A stretch of 64,000 nt of DNA from Muricea muricata. Its lineage: Eukaryota; Cnidaria; Anthozoa; Malacalcyonacea; Plexauridae. Below, one piece after another: positions 11,401 to 20,187 of the stretch. Below the pieces are notes generated by a model. It saw nothing but the letters and a program-made list of their open reading frames with translations. It searched no databases and was not told the origin of the DNA. The stretch lies in contig OY979717.1 in NCBI GenBank assembly GCA_963855995.1, positions 50,729,744 through 50,793,743 on the forward strand, in the 5' to 3' direction. The position numbers were made by a program, and so were the translations under genes. Within the stretch, counting starts at the first letter, position 1. Every line of letters begins with the position of its first letter.

Positions 11401-12475
11401 ATGGATGATTACTTGGCGAGCGTGTATTACGATCCGAAACGCTCGGGAGGGTTTGGTGGTGTCGACCGTTTGTATAAGGATGTGAAAAAAGAAGGAAAAT
11501 TCAACACAGGCCGTACGAAAATCAAAGAATGGTTGATGAAACAAGATGCGTACACTCTCCATAAACCCATACGTCGCCGTTTTAAAAGAAACCGAGTGAT
11601 CGTGGGTGGTATTGACCAACAGTGGCAAATGGATTTAGCCGTTATGCAGTCCATGCAAAAATTTAACGATGACTACCGATACTTGCTGGTGTGCATCGAT
11701 GTGTTTTCCAAATACGCATGGGTGGTTCCATTGAAAAATAAAAAGGGTCCTTCCCTGGTGGAAGCGTTTGAAATCATTTTGAGTTGTGGACGCAAACCCG
11801 AAAAGATCATTACGGATCAGGGCACGGAATTTTTCAACAAACATTTTAAAGCGTTGCTGAAAGGCGAAGACATCAAATTGTACAACACGTATAATGAAAC
11901 CAAAGCTTCTGTTGTGGAACGTTTGATACGTACGCTGAAAACAAGAATGTGGAGATTCTTTACGGCAAAGAAAACCATGCGATACATCGATATGTTGCCG
12001 GATTTAGTGTACTCGTACAACCACACCATTCATCGCAGCATCAAAAGAAAACCTGTCGATGTCACGGTCGATAACAAAAAGCAAGTATGGCACACGCTGT
12101 ACGGCGATCACGACGAAGCGAAATATCCAATGTATAAATTCAATATTGGGGATCAAGTTCGAATCAGTAAAATCAAACGTACGTTTGAAAAAGGATACTT
12201 GCCCAACTTCTCCAAAGAGATTTTTACCGTGAACAAACAAGTACCACGCGATCCGCCCGTGTACAAACTGAAAGACTATGACGGCCAAGAATTGAAAGGG
12301 ACGTTTTACGAAAAGAATTCCAAAAGGTGATTAAACCCGATGACGTTTACGAAGTGGAGAAGATTTTGAAGAAACGCGATAGAGGCAGAAACGTACAATA
12401 TCTTGTAAAATGGTTAGGCTATCCTAAAAAATTTAATTCATGGGTGCCTGCATCTGAAATAAATTTAATCTCCTG
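11401..12475 (+). pseudogene. Retroviral-type DDE integrase with chromodomain, frameshifted (Polinton 1)
   Basis: Inserts the element and makes the 6-bp duplication. It starts at ATG 11401 (a longer non-ATG frame begins at 11371). The catalytic core is visible: first Asp in WQMDLAVM (about 11626), second in ITDQGTEFF (about 11810), Glu in SVVERLIRTLK (about 11908). An SH3-like segment follows (IGDQVRISK, near 12148), then a chromodomain (VYEVEKILKK...YLVKWLGYPKKFNSWVPASEI), which often targets integration to chromatin marks. A single-base frameshift near 12315 separates the core from the chromodomain. The chromodomain frame stays open into the next gene, so the 3' boundary is approximate. Confidence 0.9.
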
Positions 12476-12518
12476 CATAACTTTGTTGTTTGCGTGTTAT
12501 TCTCATTCATCGTTCAAC

Positions 12519-13008
12519 ATGAGCGGAACGCATTTTTATCTCACGCTTCCGAGCAATGCATCTATGGACGTGTATTCCGATATAACAAAATAGGGAGTTA
12601 TTACGTCAAGTTTCCGCGAACGTTCGATTTAAACGGCGAGTGGGAAGTCGGTTTGTACTCCTTTACCTATTTTAACACATGGTACACTCTACAAAACCAT
12701 CAGAATCATATTTGCTACTTCTTGCATGGTGGAAAAACCTTTTGGTCTTCGGCCATTGTAGAATACGGCTACTATACATCTATGCCTGAACTGATCGAAT
12801 CCATTAATGCCGCCATGAAAATGCGAACATTACAAAGATGCAAGCCATACAACGAGCACAGAGATATGCTCAAACCGGTCGAGGACGATCTAAATCCACC
12901 AAGCGTTCGCCCAAACGCAGAGCTAAAAAGAGAAAGGCATCTCCATCTGTAACCAAACGTAAACCGACCAAGCGAGCGAGAACATCTCCTCAAGACATAT
13001 TTGGTTAA
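12519..13008 (+). pseudogene. Minor capsid (penton-like) protein of Polinton 1, frameshifted and internally deleted
   Basis: The N-terminus (FYLTLPSNASMDVYSD, then FDLNGEWEVGLYSF) is the hallmark of a conserved Polinton virion protein that I take to be the penton/minor capsid type. The ATG is at 12519; a frameshift lies near 12590. After about 110 residues the sequence passes abruptly into a very basic Lys/Arg/Ser tail that, in another frame, ends QDIFG at 13008. Such basic tails normally close much longer proteins, so most of the middle is probably deleted. It sits 2 nt before the major capsid ATG. The structural assignment rests on recognised family sequence, not on a fold search. Confidence 0.62.
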
Positions 13009-13010
13009 GT

Positions 13011-13855
13011 ATGAATTTCGTCCACAGCAAATCGGGAGAGGGTACGAAAACGGAACTGGATTTATTTTCTGTTCCGCCGACGCAAGTGAGTTTGGAAAAA
13101 GGATTGTGGGTTGACCACCAACCCGTCTCCAGTGTCTCGGACGCCGGACCCATCACGTTTGTTTGCCCGGGCATCGAGAATTACACGGATTTGTCCAAGA
13201 CCATTTTGGTGGTTCGCGCAAAAGTAACCAAAGCAAACGGGAACGATCTCGATGCGGGTGAAAAAGTAGGCGTTGTGAACAATTTCCTGCACAGTTTGTT
13301 CAAACAAGTCGATGTATTTTTGAAAGAAAAACAAGTGACCCAAGTGACAGGAACGTATGTCTATCGCGCCTACTTGGAAACGCTCTTAAACTACGGTCCT
13401 GCGACAAAACAGTCTCAATTGACGGCCGCCTTTTCTACAAGGACACGGCCAGAAAAATGGACGTTGCAGACCCGACGATTGCGGTGGCAGCTAACGCAAA
13501 CCTAAGTCTGAAAAAGAGAAATGTGTTCAGTCACGAAAGCGGAATCCTCGAAATGGCGGGACCGTTGTTCTGTGACGTGTTTAGAAGCGAACGTCTCCTC
13601 CTGAGTTTTGCCGATCTCAAACTCATTTTGAATCGTAACGTGAACGAATTTTGTTTGATGGCTTTCGAGGACGATGTGAATTACAGAGTGAAACTGACCG
13701 AAGCTTATCTCAAGATACGTAAAGTCAAAGTGAGCCCGAGCATCTCCATCGCTCACGAATTAGCGTTGAAAAAAGGACCGGTCATCTATCCTGGGAGACG
13801 CGTGGAGTGCAAGACTTTTATCATTGCGGCAGGAAACCCGTCGTTGAGAAAATAA
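13011..13855 (+). pseudogene. Major capsid protein (F54H12.2-like) of Polinton 1, frameshifted, C-terminal half missing
   Basis: The opening TELDLFSVPPTQVSLEKG and the following SDAGPITF segment are characteristic of the Polinton/adintovirus double-jelly-roll major capsid protein, annotated in databases as F54H12.2-like. ATG at 13011. A one-base frameshift near 13440 moves the frame; the second part continues through HESGILEMAGPLFCDVFRSE and YPGRRVECKTFIIAAGNPS and stops at 13855. Family members normally continue for about another 150-250 residues. That part is absent because foreign DNA begins right here. A non-functional remnant. Confidence 0.85.
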
Positions 13856-14435
13856 CGGGCTTGATGCATAGTCAGAATATTGTGAAAATACTTTTTTAAA
13901 TCTTTCAGAATGGTTTTGAAAGACATTTATATAAAAATGAACTGATTTGCACCCAGTGAGCACTTCGACTAAGTTACATCGTTAGCTTAGCTGTTTATTA
14001 GATGGATTAAATTTAGCCCTTTTGCACTTGTTCAAACCAATCAGAATGATAAAATTACACCTAAAATTGTATTAGTAGTGGAATGTAATATTATTCCACT
14101 AAAACAGGTTTAATTCTAATTTTAAATAAATAATATTCATTGGGCAGGGAAATTACATTATGCAATATTTGTTTTAAAACTAGCCTGTCTCTAGCCTGTG
14201 AAACAGGTTTTTTTATTTTTTAAGGGTTTATTTTTTATATTGTTGCAGAAAAGTGAGGTGGGGGGACCTTAAAAATTAAAGTGGCTGCTTTGCTGCGGCC
14301 TTGTCTCCAATTAGCCTCTTTATACAAAACACAGTCAACATACATAATTGTTTAATAAATGAACTATGGTAACATGAATAGAACATATTGACCAAAAATT
14401 TACTATCTACTAAACTATTTACATTATTTCACTAG

Positions 14436-17016
14436 CTATTTTAAGGTCTTTTCGCAAAGATTTCTTTTGGGCACCCCAAGTTTGTACTTATTTACAATAT
14501 CTTTAGCAAAAGAAAAACACCTAACAGTAACATATAATTTCACAACATTTTCTAAACATAAAGACTGACATTCTTTTGAAGTTTCTACTTCACAGTTTTG
14601 AATAATGTTGCACCACAAGTTTTTCCCAAGGGGTGAAGATATTACTTCATTCACTATTGTGTCTACTGGTAGACAAGTGACCCTGTATGAATTTGCGTGT
14701 TTCTGCAATGCTCACCATCCATAAGTGTGGGGACCAAAGTCCACCTCTTGACAATGATGAAATATACTCATTGCCCTCAGTTTCCCCTCGCATTGAGTAT
14801 ATCACAGCTTGGATTTCTTTGTTCCGTGGGGAATCACACCTTGAGCTGTTTTTGCTCTTCTGGTATATCGATTGTATTACATAGCCAGTTAAATATGATA
14901 ATGGAACATACTCCTCACGGGATAATAAGAACTCTTTCTAAGTTCACAAAAAAAAAAAACAAGGAAAATGTTCATTTCTAATTACTATTAACTTCTTGTC
15001 CTGAACTGATTGGCTTGCATGTGATATTAGCTTACTAAGCACCACTGCTCTCCCAGACTGCAAAGTTTGTCAATATCACAATAAACATTTTCAGGCAGAA
15101 ATCTTGGTGTGCTATGTTGTCCTTTATGACAATTTTTGTCCTGTAATCTCATCAATTCTAGTGTGTACCTAATGTCTAGCTAGCTAGTTGTGGCTTTTCT
15201 GTGGGAGACAGAAGTATATTTACTAGGCATTATTAAACTCTGTTTCTAAGGGTAGCCATAGTTTTATCCAGCCAGGAATAAGACAGACGATGCATGTTGT
15301 ACATAAAAGTTTTGGTTACAGGGTCTGTATCAAACCTGGGAGTGTATCTAAAAGTCGAGGGTCGAGAGTCGAGAGTAAACGTCGAGAGTCGAGAGTAAAA
15401 AGTCGAGAGTAAAAAGTCGAGAGTAAATGTCGAGAGTCGAGAATAAATGTCGAGAGTCGAGAGTAAAAAGTCGAGAGTCGAGAGTAAATGTCGAGAGTCG
15501 AGAATAAATGTCGAGAGTCGAGAGTAAAAAGTCGAGAGTAAGAAATCGAGAGTAATTGTCGAGAGTGGACAAATGTCTCAGGAACAACAAAGTAGATATA
15601 TTTTTAACAAAATATGCAGAAGAATCCGCTTTTTACTGGGCTCGTATATATAAACTCAGAATTGTATGGTTCGTTAGATTGTGCTCAACGTACAAAACTG
15701 CATGAACTTCCGTTTAAAATAGACGTACGTTAAATGAAAAAAGTGAGGTTTTCCAATGCTTCATGTTCTACGCATAATTATTCTTTTATTCGCAGCAGCT
15801 ATGGAATCTAAATCTGCGAAATAGATAAACTTGAAATTCAGGGGATCGCAGAGGCGTTTATATGTTAGTTTTGGGTTCCCCTTTATTTGGTAAATCTATA
15901 AAAAGGAAATTTATATTTAGCTTATACCTGCGTTATTATTGTTGACTGCGTGATAGCTATTTTCATGTGAAAGATTGTGTTTCAATTAAATTGTACAGTT
16001 TCAAATATTGTACGGATATTGTTTCCTTGATTGTTTACGCTTTATTTTCTCGTGCATGTATATCCAGGAAGTGAAATTATTTCCGTAGTCGTGCATATTT
16101 TGTTAAAAATATATCTACTTTGTTGTTCCTGAGACATTTGTCCACTCTTGACAATTACTCTCGATTTTTTACTCTCGACTCTCGACTTTTTACTCTCGAC
16201 GTTTACTCTCGACTCTCGACATTTACTCTCGACTCTCGACTTTTTACTCTCGACTCTCGACATTTACTCTCGACTCTCGACCCTCGACTTTTAGATACAC
16301 TCCAAACCTGGCTGGTCTGACTGACAGAAAATAAGAGTGCTTTTTGATACCTGAGATGCAACTTTGTCATCTTGCTCAAGAAATCCAATCAGACGCTCAG
16401 GGAGATGGATCAGCATTGGAAAGACAACTTTCTTCTGTTTATGAGGATGAGAATATTCTTCCCAGTTTAAATTTGTACCCCCATAAAACTCTTTTAACAA
16501 TTTATCCTGATTCCTTTTTCTTTTAAATTTCAACAGTAGTTGATTGATGAAAGTGAGAAATGAATCACTTGGTTTCAGCTTAAATATCTCTGCTGTGCGT
16601 TCTTCCTTAAAAAGCTTTTCATCAACCAAATGTTTACCAACATTACGAATCAAATCAGAGATAATTTCCAATGATATAATATTGTCAGAAGACGACGAAC
16701 TCTCACCAAATCCGCCTACATGTTTGCTTCGTTGATGCTTTGTAAGGCCACCTTTGGACTTGAAACCTTTTTACAGAAGCTGCAAGGAAATTGCTTTTTT
16801 CCCCCAACCTAAAGACGAAGTCAAAGTTAAACTAATCCTAAGCATATGATAGCAACAGTAAGTTTTCGAGCATACCTCTTCAAAGGATTGTTGAACTTCG
16901 ATTTCAACCTCGTCAACATTCATCTCGAGAAGCGAAATTGTCTGTTCAAAATCTCCTTCAAAATCGGAATAAAACCTTGCTACACTTTCCAATTCGTTTG
17001 CGTCATCCATATCCAT
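14436..17016 (-). pseudogene. Multi-exon C2H2 zinc-finger gene of a multicopy cnidarian family, split by a MITE
   Basis: Exon 1 (17016-16876, 47 codons) starts MDMDDANELES and ends at a clean donor, GAAGAG/GTATGC. Exon 2 begins at 16779 after TTGCAG and encodes one C2H2 finger (FCKK...GLTKHQRSKH), then a helical domain. A one-base frameshift lies inside the finger. The exon is cut near 16312 by the MITE and resumes at about 15330. A last exon at 14708-14436 ends with LYVTVRCFSFAKDIVNKYK, the C-terminal signature of a large uncharacterised protein family that I recall from coral and anemone genomes. Function unknown; the family may be transposon-associated. It is damaged here. Confidence 0.6.
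15340..16302. mobile_element. Mutator-like MITE with minisatellite terminal inverted repeats
   Basis: 963 bp flanked by a perfect 9-bp duplication, CAAACCTGG (15331-15339 and 16303-16311). The inverted repeats are long (15340-15615 and 16095-16302), start GAGTGTATCTAAAAGTCG, and consist largely of GTCGAGAGTAAA-type tandem units of varying number; their inner ends share ATGTCTCAGGAACAACAAAG. A 9-bp duplication with long terminal repeats fits the Mutator (MULE) superfamily. The central 480 bp has no coding capacity. It interrupts an exon of the zinc-finger gene. Confidence 0.85.
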
Positions 17017-17352
17017 GTTTCAAAGTTGAAACAGTGAGTTTAATACGATCGCTTCGAGCCGTAGTACCTGTTTGGCACTTCGGCTTCGTTTGCCTTGAAA
17101 TACGATAGCTGGCACGTTAGCTGGAACCTTTGATAGTATACACAGCGGAAGCAATTTGACTTATGCCACACAAAAACGTCTCAAAAGTAGCATTTTGCCA
17201 TGACAATGTAAAATAAAATCTAAAGGCTCGTCAAAACTTTGTAAAACCGGCGATAAATCAATGCTTTCAAATAGTCAATAGGAGATAGAACTACGAAACC
17301 GCAAATTGATGCACTATAGCTGTCACGTGACGTACTCTATTGAGTTTGTCTC

Positions 17353-17712
17353 TTAAAAGGTCACGTGTACCTTTGAAGTTCGTCGGCCTTCCAAACCCTC
17401 CTTTATATTAACTATGGTTCTGGGTATGGGTTCCACCACATCGGCATCGGACAATTGGGGCTCAACTGGCTGTTCCTCTTTCATTACTGGCGTCTCTTTC
17501 TGTCGTCTCAACTCCAAATAACGTTCAAAATATGTATTAAACTGTTTCTGTTTTTCATTATCGGTCACATCGTCTCGTTGAAGAATATCCGAGATTTGCG
17601 TATCCTTTTGCATCGTCGTGCCCATCAAAGGAGACGTCTCGAGTCTCTGCCTTTGTTCATATCGTTGAAGAGCCTCCTCTGGAATCAACACCATTTTCTT
17701 ACTGTGTTTCAT
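17353..17712 (-). CDS. Conserved Polinton virion-type protein (starts MKHSKK)
   Basis: A 119-residue ORF from ATG 17712, two bases after the stop of the preceding gene on the same strand, so part of one leftward operon-like unit (ATPase, core-like gene, this gene). The MKHSKKMVLIPEE start, a helical middle with ERYLELRRQKE, and a Pro/Glu/Arg-rich tail match a small protein that I recall beside the packaging ATPase in many Polintons. It looks intact. The proposed role is virion core or assembly; unproven. Confidence 0.6.
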   Translation of the reverse strand: MKHSKKMVLIPEEALQRYEQRQRLETSPLMGTTMQKDTQISDILQRDDVTDNEKQKQFNTYFERYLELRRQKETPVMKEEQPVEPQLSDADVVEPIPRTIVNIKEGLEGRRTSKVHVTF

Positions 17713-17714
17713 GC

Positions 17715-17987
17715 CTAAAACAAACTTCCTAGCGTCAAATAGGTCTTTTTACGTTTTCGAGAAACTTTCCTGTTTGCCAACGCACGGAGTTGTGTATTGT
17801 ACGGCGCCAAACGACGTTTCTGACGCGGTGTTAACGGAATAACCCCTTTAAGTGTATTCAAACAACACTCACAAATAGCTGTAATAACGCTTTCGGGAAC
17901 GTTTTTGATCAATATTTTTCGTAGTTACGGTTTAGCTTTTGCCAAAATCTGCAAGTACGGCAGACTTCCTTTCATGCGCTTCGACAT
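17715..17987 (-). pseudogene. Core/pX-like basic Polinton protein with premature stop
   Basis: The ATG at 17987 begins MSKRMKGSLPYLQILAKAKP, then an in-frame TAA at 17925-17927. The frame continues with a conserved block, CCLNTLKGVIPLTPRQKRRL and ALANRKVSRKRKK, to the stop at 17715. The ICEC-LN-LKG-I-L-PRQK-L pattern is a conserved small Polinton/adintovirus protein, sometimes compared with the adenovirus pX core protein. It is basic and likely DNA- or capsid-associated. It sits between the ATPase and the MKHSKK gene. The stop shows decay. Confidence 0.6.
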
Positions 17988-18032
17988 ATTGAGATTGACC
18001 GTTTCCTTTTGCGCACACAGTTTAAGTACGTT

Positions 18033-18640
18033 TCACGTACGCAATCTGTCTCTCCCGGGCAAAATGTTCGTTCTCAACCGCATATTTTCGGGCGTGAGTA
18101 GATGGCAATCGATCATCAAATACCCATAAGGTCTGTTTGTGGCGTCGCGAAACGATTCCATAAGGTAGTCCGTACGTCCAGGAAACATTTGTTTCGCCAA
18201 GGTTGAAATACCCAACGAGTCGCGCGGGTTTCGAAAAATCACAAAGTAGTGAGAATTCAAACTGATCGTGCGCGATAATTTACCGGGCGGAAACAAATTT
18301 TGCGTCAGGTACACTACGGATATTCCGCGATGATGTGAACCGTGCGTAAATAGGCCGGCAACGCGCTGATCGTTGGAACATTGCGACATTAAATCGTCCA
18401 GGACAACGAGCGAATGATTATGCCCGCGAACCATATCGTTCAGATGATCAGGAAATCCTTCCAGGGAGGTAGTTCGTCAAATTCTTTCTGATACTCTCCA
18501 TAACAGTAGATGGTTTTCGTTGGAACGGGATAAAACAGCTCTTTCAAATAACGTAACATGTAACGTGTGAAATAAGATTTCCCGCACTGCGTTTGCCCGC
18601 AGATGTAGAAATTCGCAGGCGTTTTAAATCTGACATCCAT
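18033..18640 (-). pseudogene. FtsK/A32-type genome-packaging ATPase of Polinton 1, frameshifted
   Basis: Pumps the genome into capsids. ATG at 18640 (MDVRFKTPANFYICGQTQCG). Walker A is GQTQCGKS; Walker B is LVVLDDL, in the second frame. Further family features are the His-rich segment THGSHHRGIS, the sensor-like YLTQNLFPPGK and SLNSHYFVIFRNPRD. One frameshift near 18458 divides the gene. The opposite gene starts at 18730, and a reverse TATAAAAAA lies at 18673-18681, about 35 nt upstream of the ATG. Very likely assignment. Confidence 0.87.
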
Positions 18641-18729
18641 GACGTAAATGAACTTCGTTCCGGATATTCGTATTTTTTATAACATACTAAATCGTTCGGT
18701 TCGTCATCAGTTGCACACAGGCATTGACG
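18641..18729. promoter_or_regulatory. Divergent promoter between packaging ATPase and HPSQ-related gene
   Basis: A short spacer holding TATAAAAAA on the reverse strand (18673-18681), 33 nt from the ATPase start. The same AT-rich stretch read forward (TTTTTTATAACAT) lies about 50 nt before the forward ATG. No copy of the 19-mer palindrome is present here. Confidence 0.45.
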
Positions 18730-19269
18730 ATGGAACGAGCGCTCCGATTATTGGAAATAATATATGCTAGTGCTGTAGCGCAAGAAATTCAAAATTTACT
18801 TCAAAACGTTTGCTGCCGTTACAAAATATACGCGCAGGATTGTTTGATGATAACGGAAGAGGAAGGATGGGATATGGACGGACTGGTCGCTATGGAACGC
18901 GTCAACAGCAGTCCTTCGGTTTGGCATGAATTCCTCGGCGTTTTGGGAGTCTTAAACATGGACGTTCGTCAAGAATTTGCCGATCATTTAATGGGATTAC
19001 AAAAAGATCCCGATCGATGCTTTGTCGAGGCTCTATTCCAAGTTTACGAAAACAACTGAGTGATGTTGAATATCCTACACAACTTATCGCACCCTCTCGC
19101 CCAGCCTCTGGAACCCTACAGTATTGGCTATTTCAGCAGTCCCGGTAGTTACAAATACTATATCAAGGGAAGCAACGAAACGTCCCAATCGTACGAAACA
19201 GACCATCAGAAAGCTTATCGAAAGCACATGGAAAACAAACTCTCTGAACATTTCCAAAGACTATTTTAA
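18730..19269 (+). pseudogene. HPSQ-related Polinton 1 protein with in-frame stop
   Basis: ATG at 18730. The N-terminal third resembles the 109-429 protein (CLMITEEEGWDMDGLVAMER against CLMISEEEVW-MHGLEVIER), but only two Cys of the zinc-like module remain. A TGA at 19057-19059 is followed in the same frame by 70 more codons rich in Tyr and Ser, ending KLSEHFQRLF. That tail is what I expect as the C-terminus of longer family members, so the TGA probably splits one protein of about 180 residues. Alternatively the upstream 110-residue product is complete. Function unknown. Confidence 0.5.
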
Positions 19270-19424
19270 TTTTATAGCCTGGAAATTATATGTACAATGA
19301 TTTTAATAAATCTTACAAGTTTCAGTTCGTGTAGTTTATAATGTAAACACGCGTCTCATCCCAGAAAGCATTCTTCGGAAAAAACTCTCCTCAACTCTTG
19401 TGGTGTCTCTTAAAATCGGGACCA

Positions 19425-19649
19425 CTAAATGAACAGCACATAAACCAGTGTCAGATAAGCCACAGCACGACCACAACTGTTCACATTCATATCGTTAAAA
19501 ATGCCAGGCAAGTCGAGAGGACCAACACGTATAGCCATTTGCTCATACATAGTTTTATATTGCTCGAGACAATGACGAATATGATAGGATAACGTTGTCA
19601 TGTCAATGTCAAAGTCGTTTTCTCGCAACTCGTCTAAGATTACTTCCAT
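19425..19649 (-). CDS. Short helical protein with a BH1-like segment (possible Bcl-2-like)
   Basis: A 74-residue ORF from ATG 19649 (an upstream non-ATG extension exists), 42 nt downstream of a reverse TATATATATAAA (19691-19704). The C-terminal half pairs a helix containing MYEQMAIR with FNDMNVNSCGRAVAYL. The latter resembles the Bcl-2 family BH1 pattern (NWGR followed by a hydrophobic helix), with Cys where Trp is usual. Bcl-2-like genes have, to my knowledge, been reported in adintoviruses. The ORF ends right after this helix, so a BH2 region is missing and it would be truncated. The resemblance is short; treat as a lead. Confidence 0.38.
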   Translation of the reverse strand: MEVILDELRENDFDIDMTTLSYHIRHCLEQYKTMYEQMAIRVGPLDLPGIFNDMNVNSCGRAVAYLTLVYVLFI

Positions 19650-19704
19650 TGTAGACACAACAACAAAATGAATAGAAAAGAGGAAATAGTTTATATATAT
19701 ATAC

Positions 19705-19950
19705 AGCAAAATCATTTATAAATTCAGTTGTCAGATAATGTTCCATGGTCTTTCCAACGATGGTTTTTCACAGTCTTGGTAGGATAACTGGAAGCCAATC
19801 AGATTTTAGTAAAACATGCTTTCGCAGACGTCCGACTTTTGTGCGCACACCGTGCGCACGCCTTATCGATGACGTCATTTTCGTTCTTTACTTCCGCCGC
19901 CATTTTGAATACTAATTACTTCCGCCGCCATACGGACCCGGTAGACTACT
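19705..19950. repeat. Right terminal region of Polinton 1
   Basis: Non-coding. It contains one 19-mer GTGCGCACACCGTGCGCAC (19841-19859), which is the reverse complement of the two copies at 504 and 573, followed by a CRE (19870-19877) and a direct repeat of ACTTCCGCCGCCAT (about 19901 and 19918). The end reads AGACTACT; its reverse complement starts AGTAGT, like Polinton 2. The left inverted repeat is outside the window, so the repeat length cannot be measured. Confidence 0.5.
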
Positions 19951-20187
19951 TATGTCAATAGTGTAATGTTTCTAATGCGTCATCTTTTCCTGTTTCTTTG
20001 CATATAATATAATAGCGAGTTTGTAAATAGCTAATTCTGGTTTGTCAATGACTTTGAAATAGAGCCGAAATATGACCGCAAAATTGTTGTCTTGTTTTAA
20101 AAGCTCGAATCTTGAGTTTAAAAAATGTTATTCTTCGGAGTATGGTTTGTTATGTCGTGTATTCACTCGCCATCAAATTATATATAG

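Larger units (their letters stand above)
13856..17340. other. Foreign block replacing the centre of Polinton 1
   Basis: The capsid gene ends abruptly at 13855, and recognisable Polinton genes resume only at 17353 on the other strand. The block holds an AT-rich, gene-free part (13856-14435) with T-rich runs, remnants of a spliced reverse-strand zinc-finger gene (14436-17016) and a MITE (15340-16302). The maturation protease and the capsid C-terminus are missing, so insertion was probably accompanied by deletion. I see no terminal repeats or target duplication for the block itself, so its origin (transposon, ectopic recombination) is open. Confidence 0.55.
1..19950. mobile_element. Polinton/Maverick 1 (adintovirus-like), degraded; left end outside the window
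   Basis: Polintons are large self-synthesising DNA transposons that are also integrated viruses. This block has the diagnostic set: type B DNA polymerase, DDE integrase with chromodomain, packaging ATPase, and minor and major capsid proteins. The right end is placed at 19950 because the reverse complement there begins AGTAGT, as does the well-defined end of the second Polinton; Polinton ends classically start with AG. The 6 bases after it, TATGTC, would be the target duplication, but its partner is outside the window. Every large gene is broken by stops or frameshifts. A LINE and a roughly 3.5-kb foreign block interrupt it. Identity is sure; the exact right end is inferred. Confidence 0.83.

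Noticed and set aside
15340..15590. CRISPR-like or satellite array
   Set aside because: Units are contiguous with no unique spacers, mirrored at 16095-16302, and lie in a eukaryotic transposon.
15348..16320. ORFs with LSTLDSR/SRVESK repeats
   Set aside because: They are translations of the minisatellite arms of the MITE, in both orientations, and not proteins.
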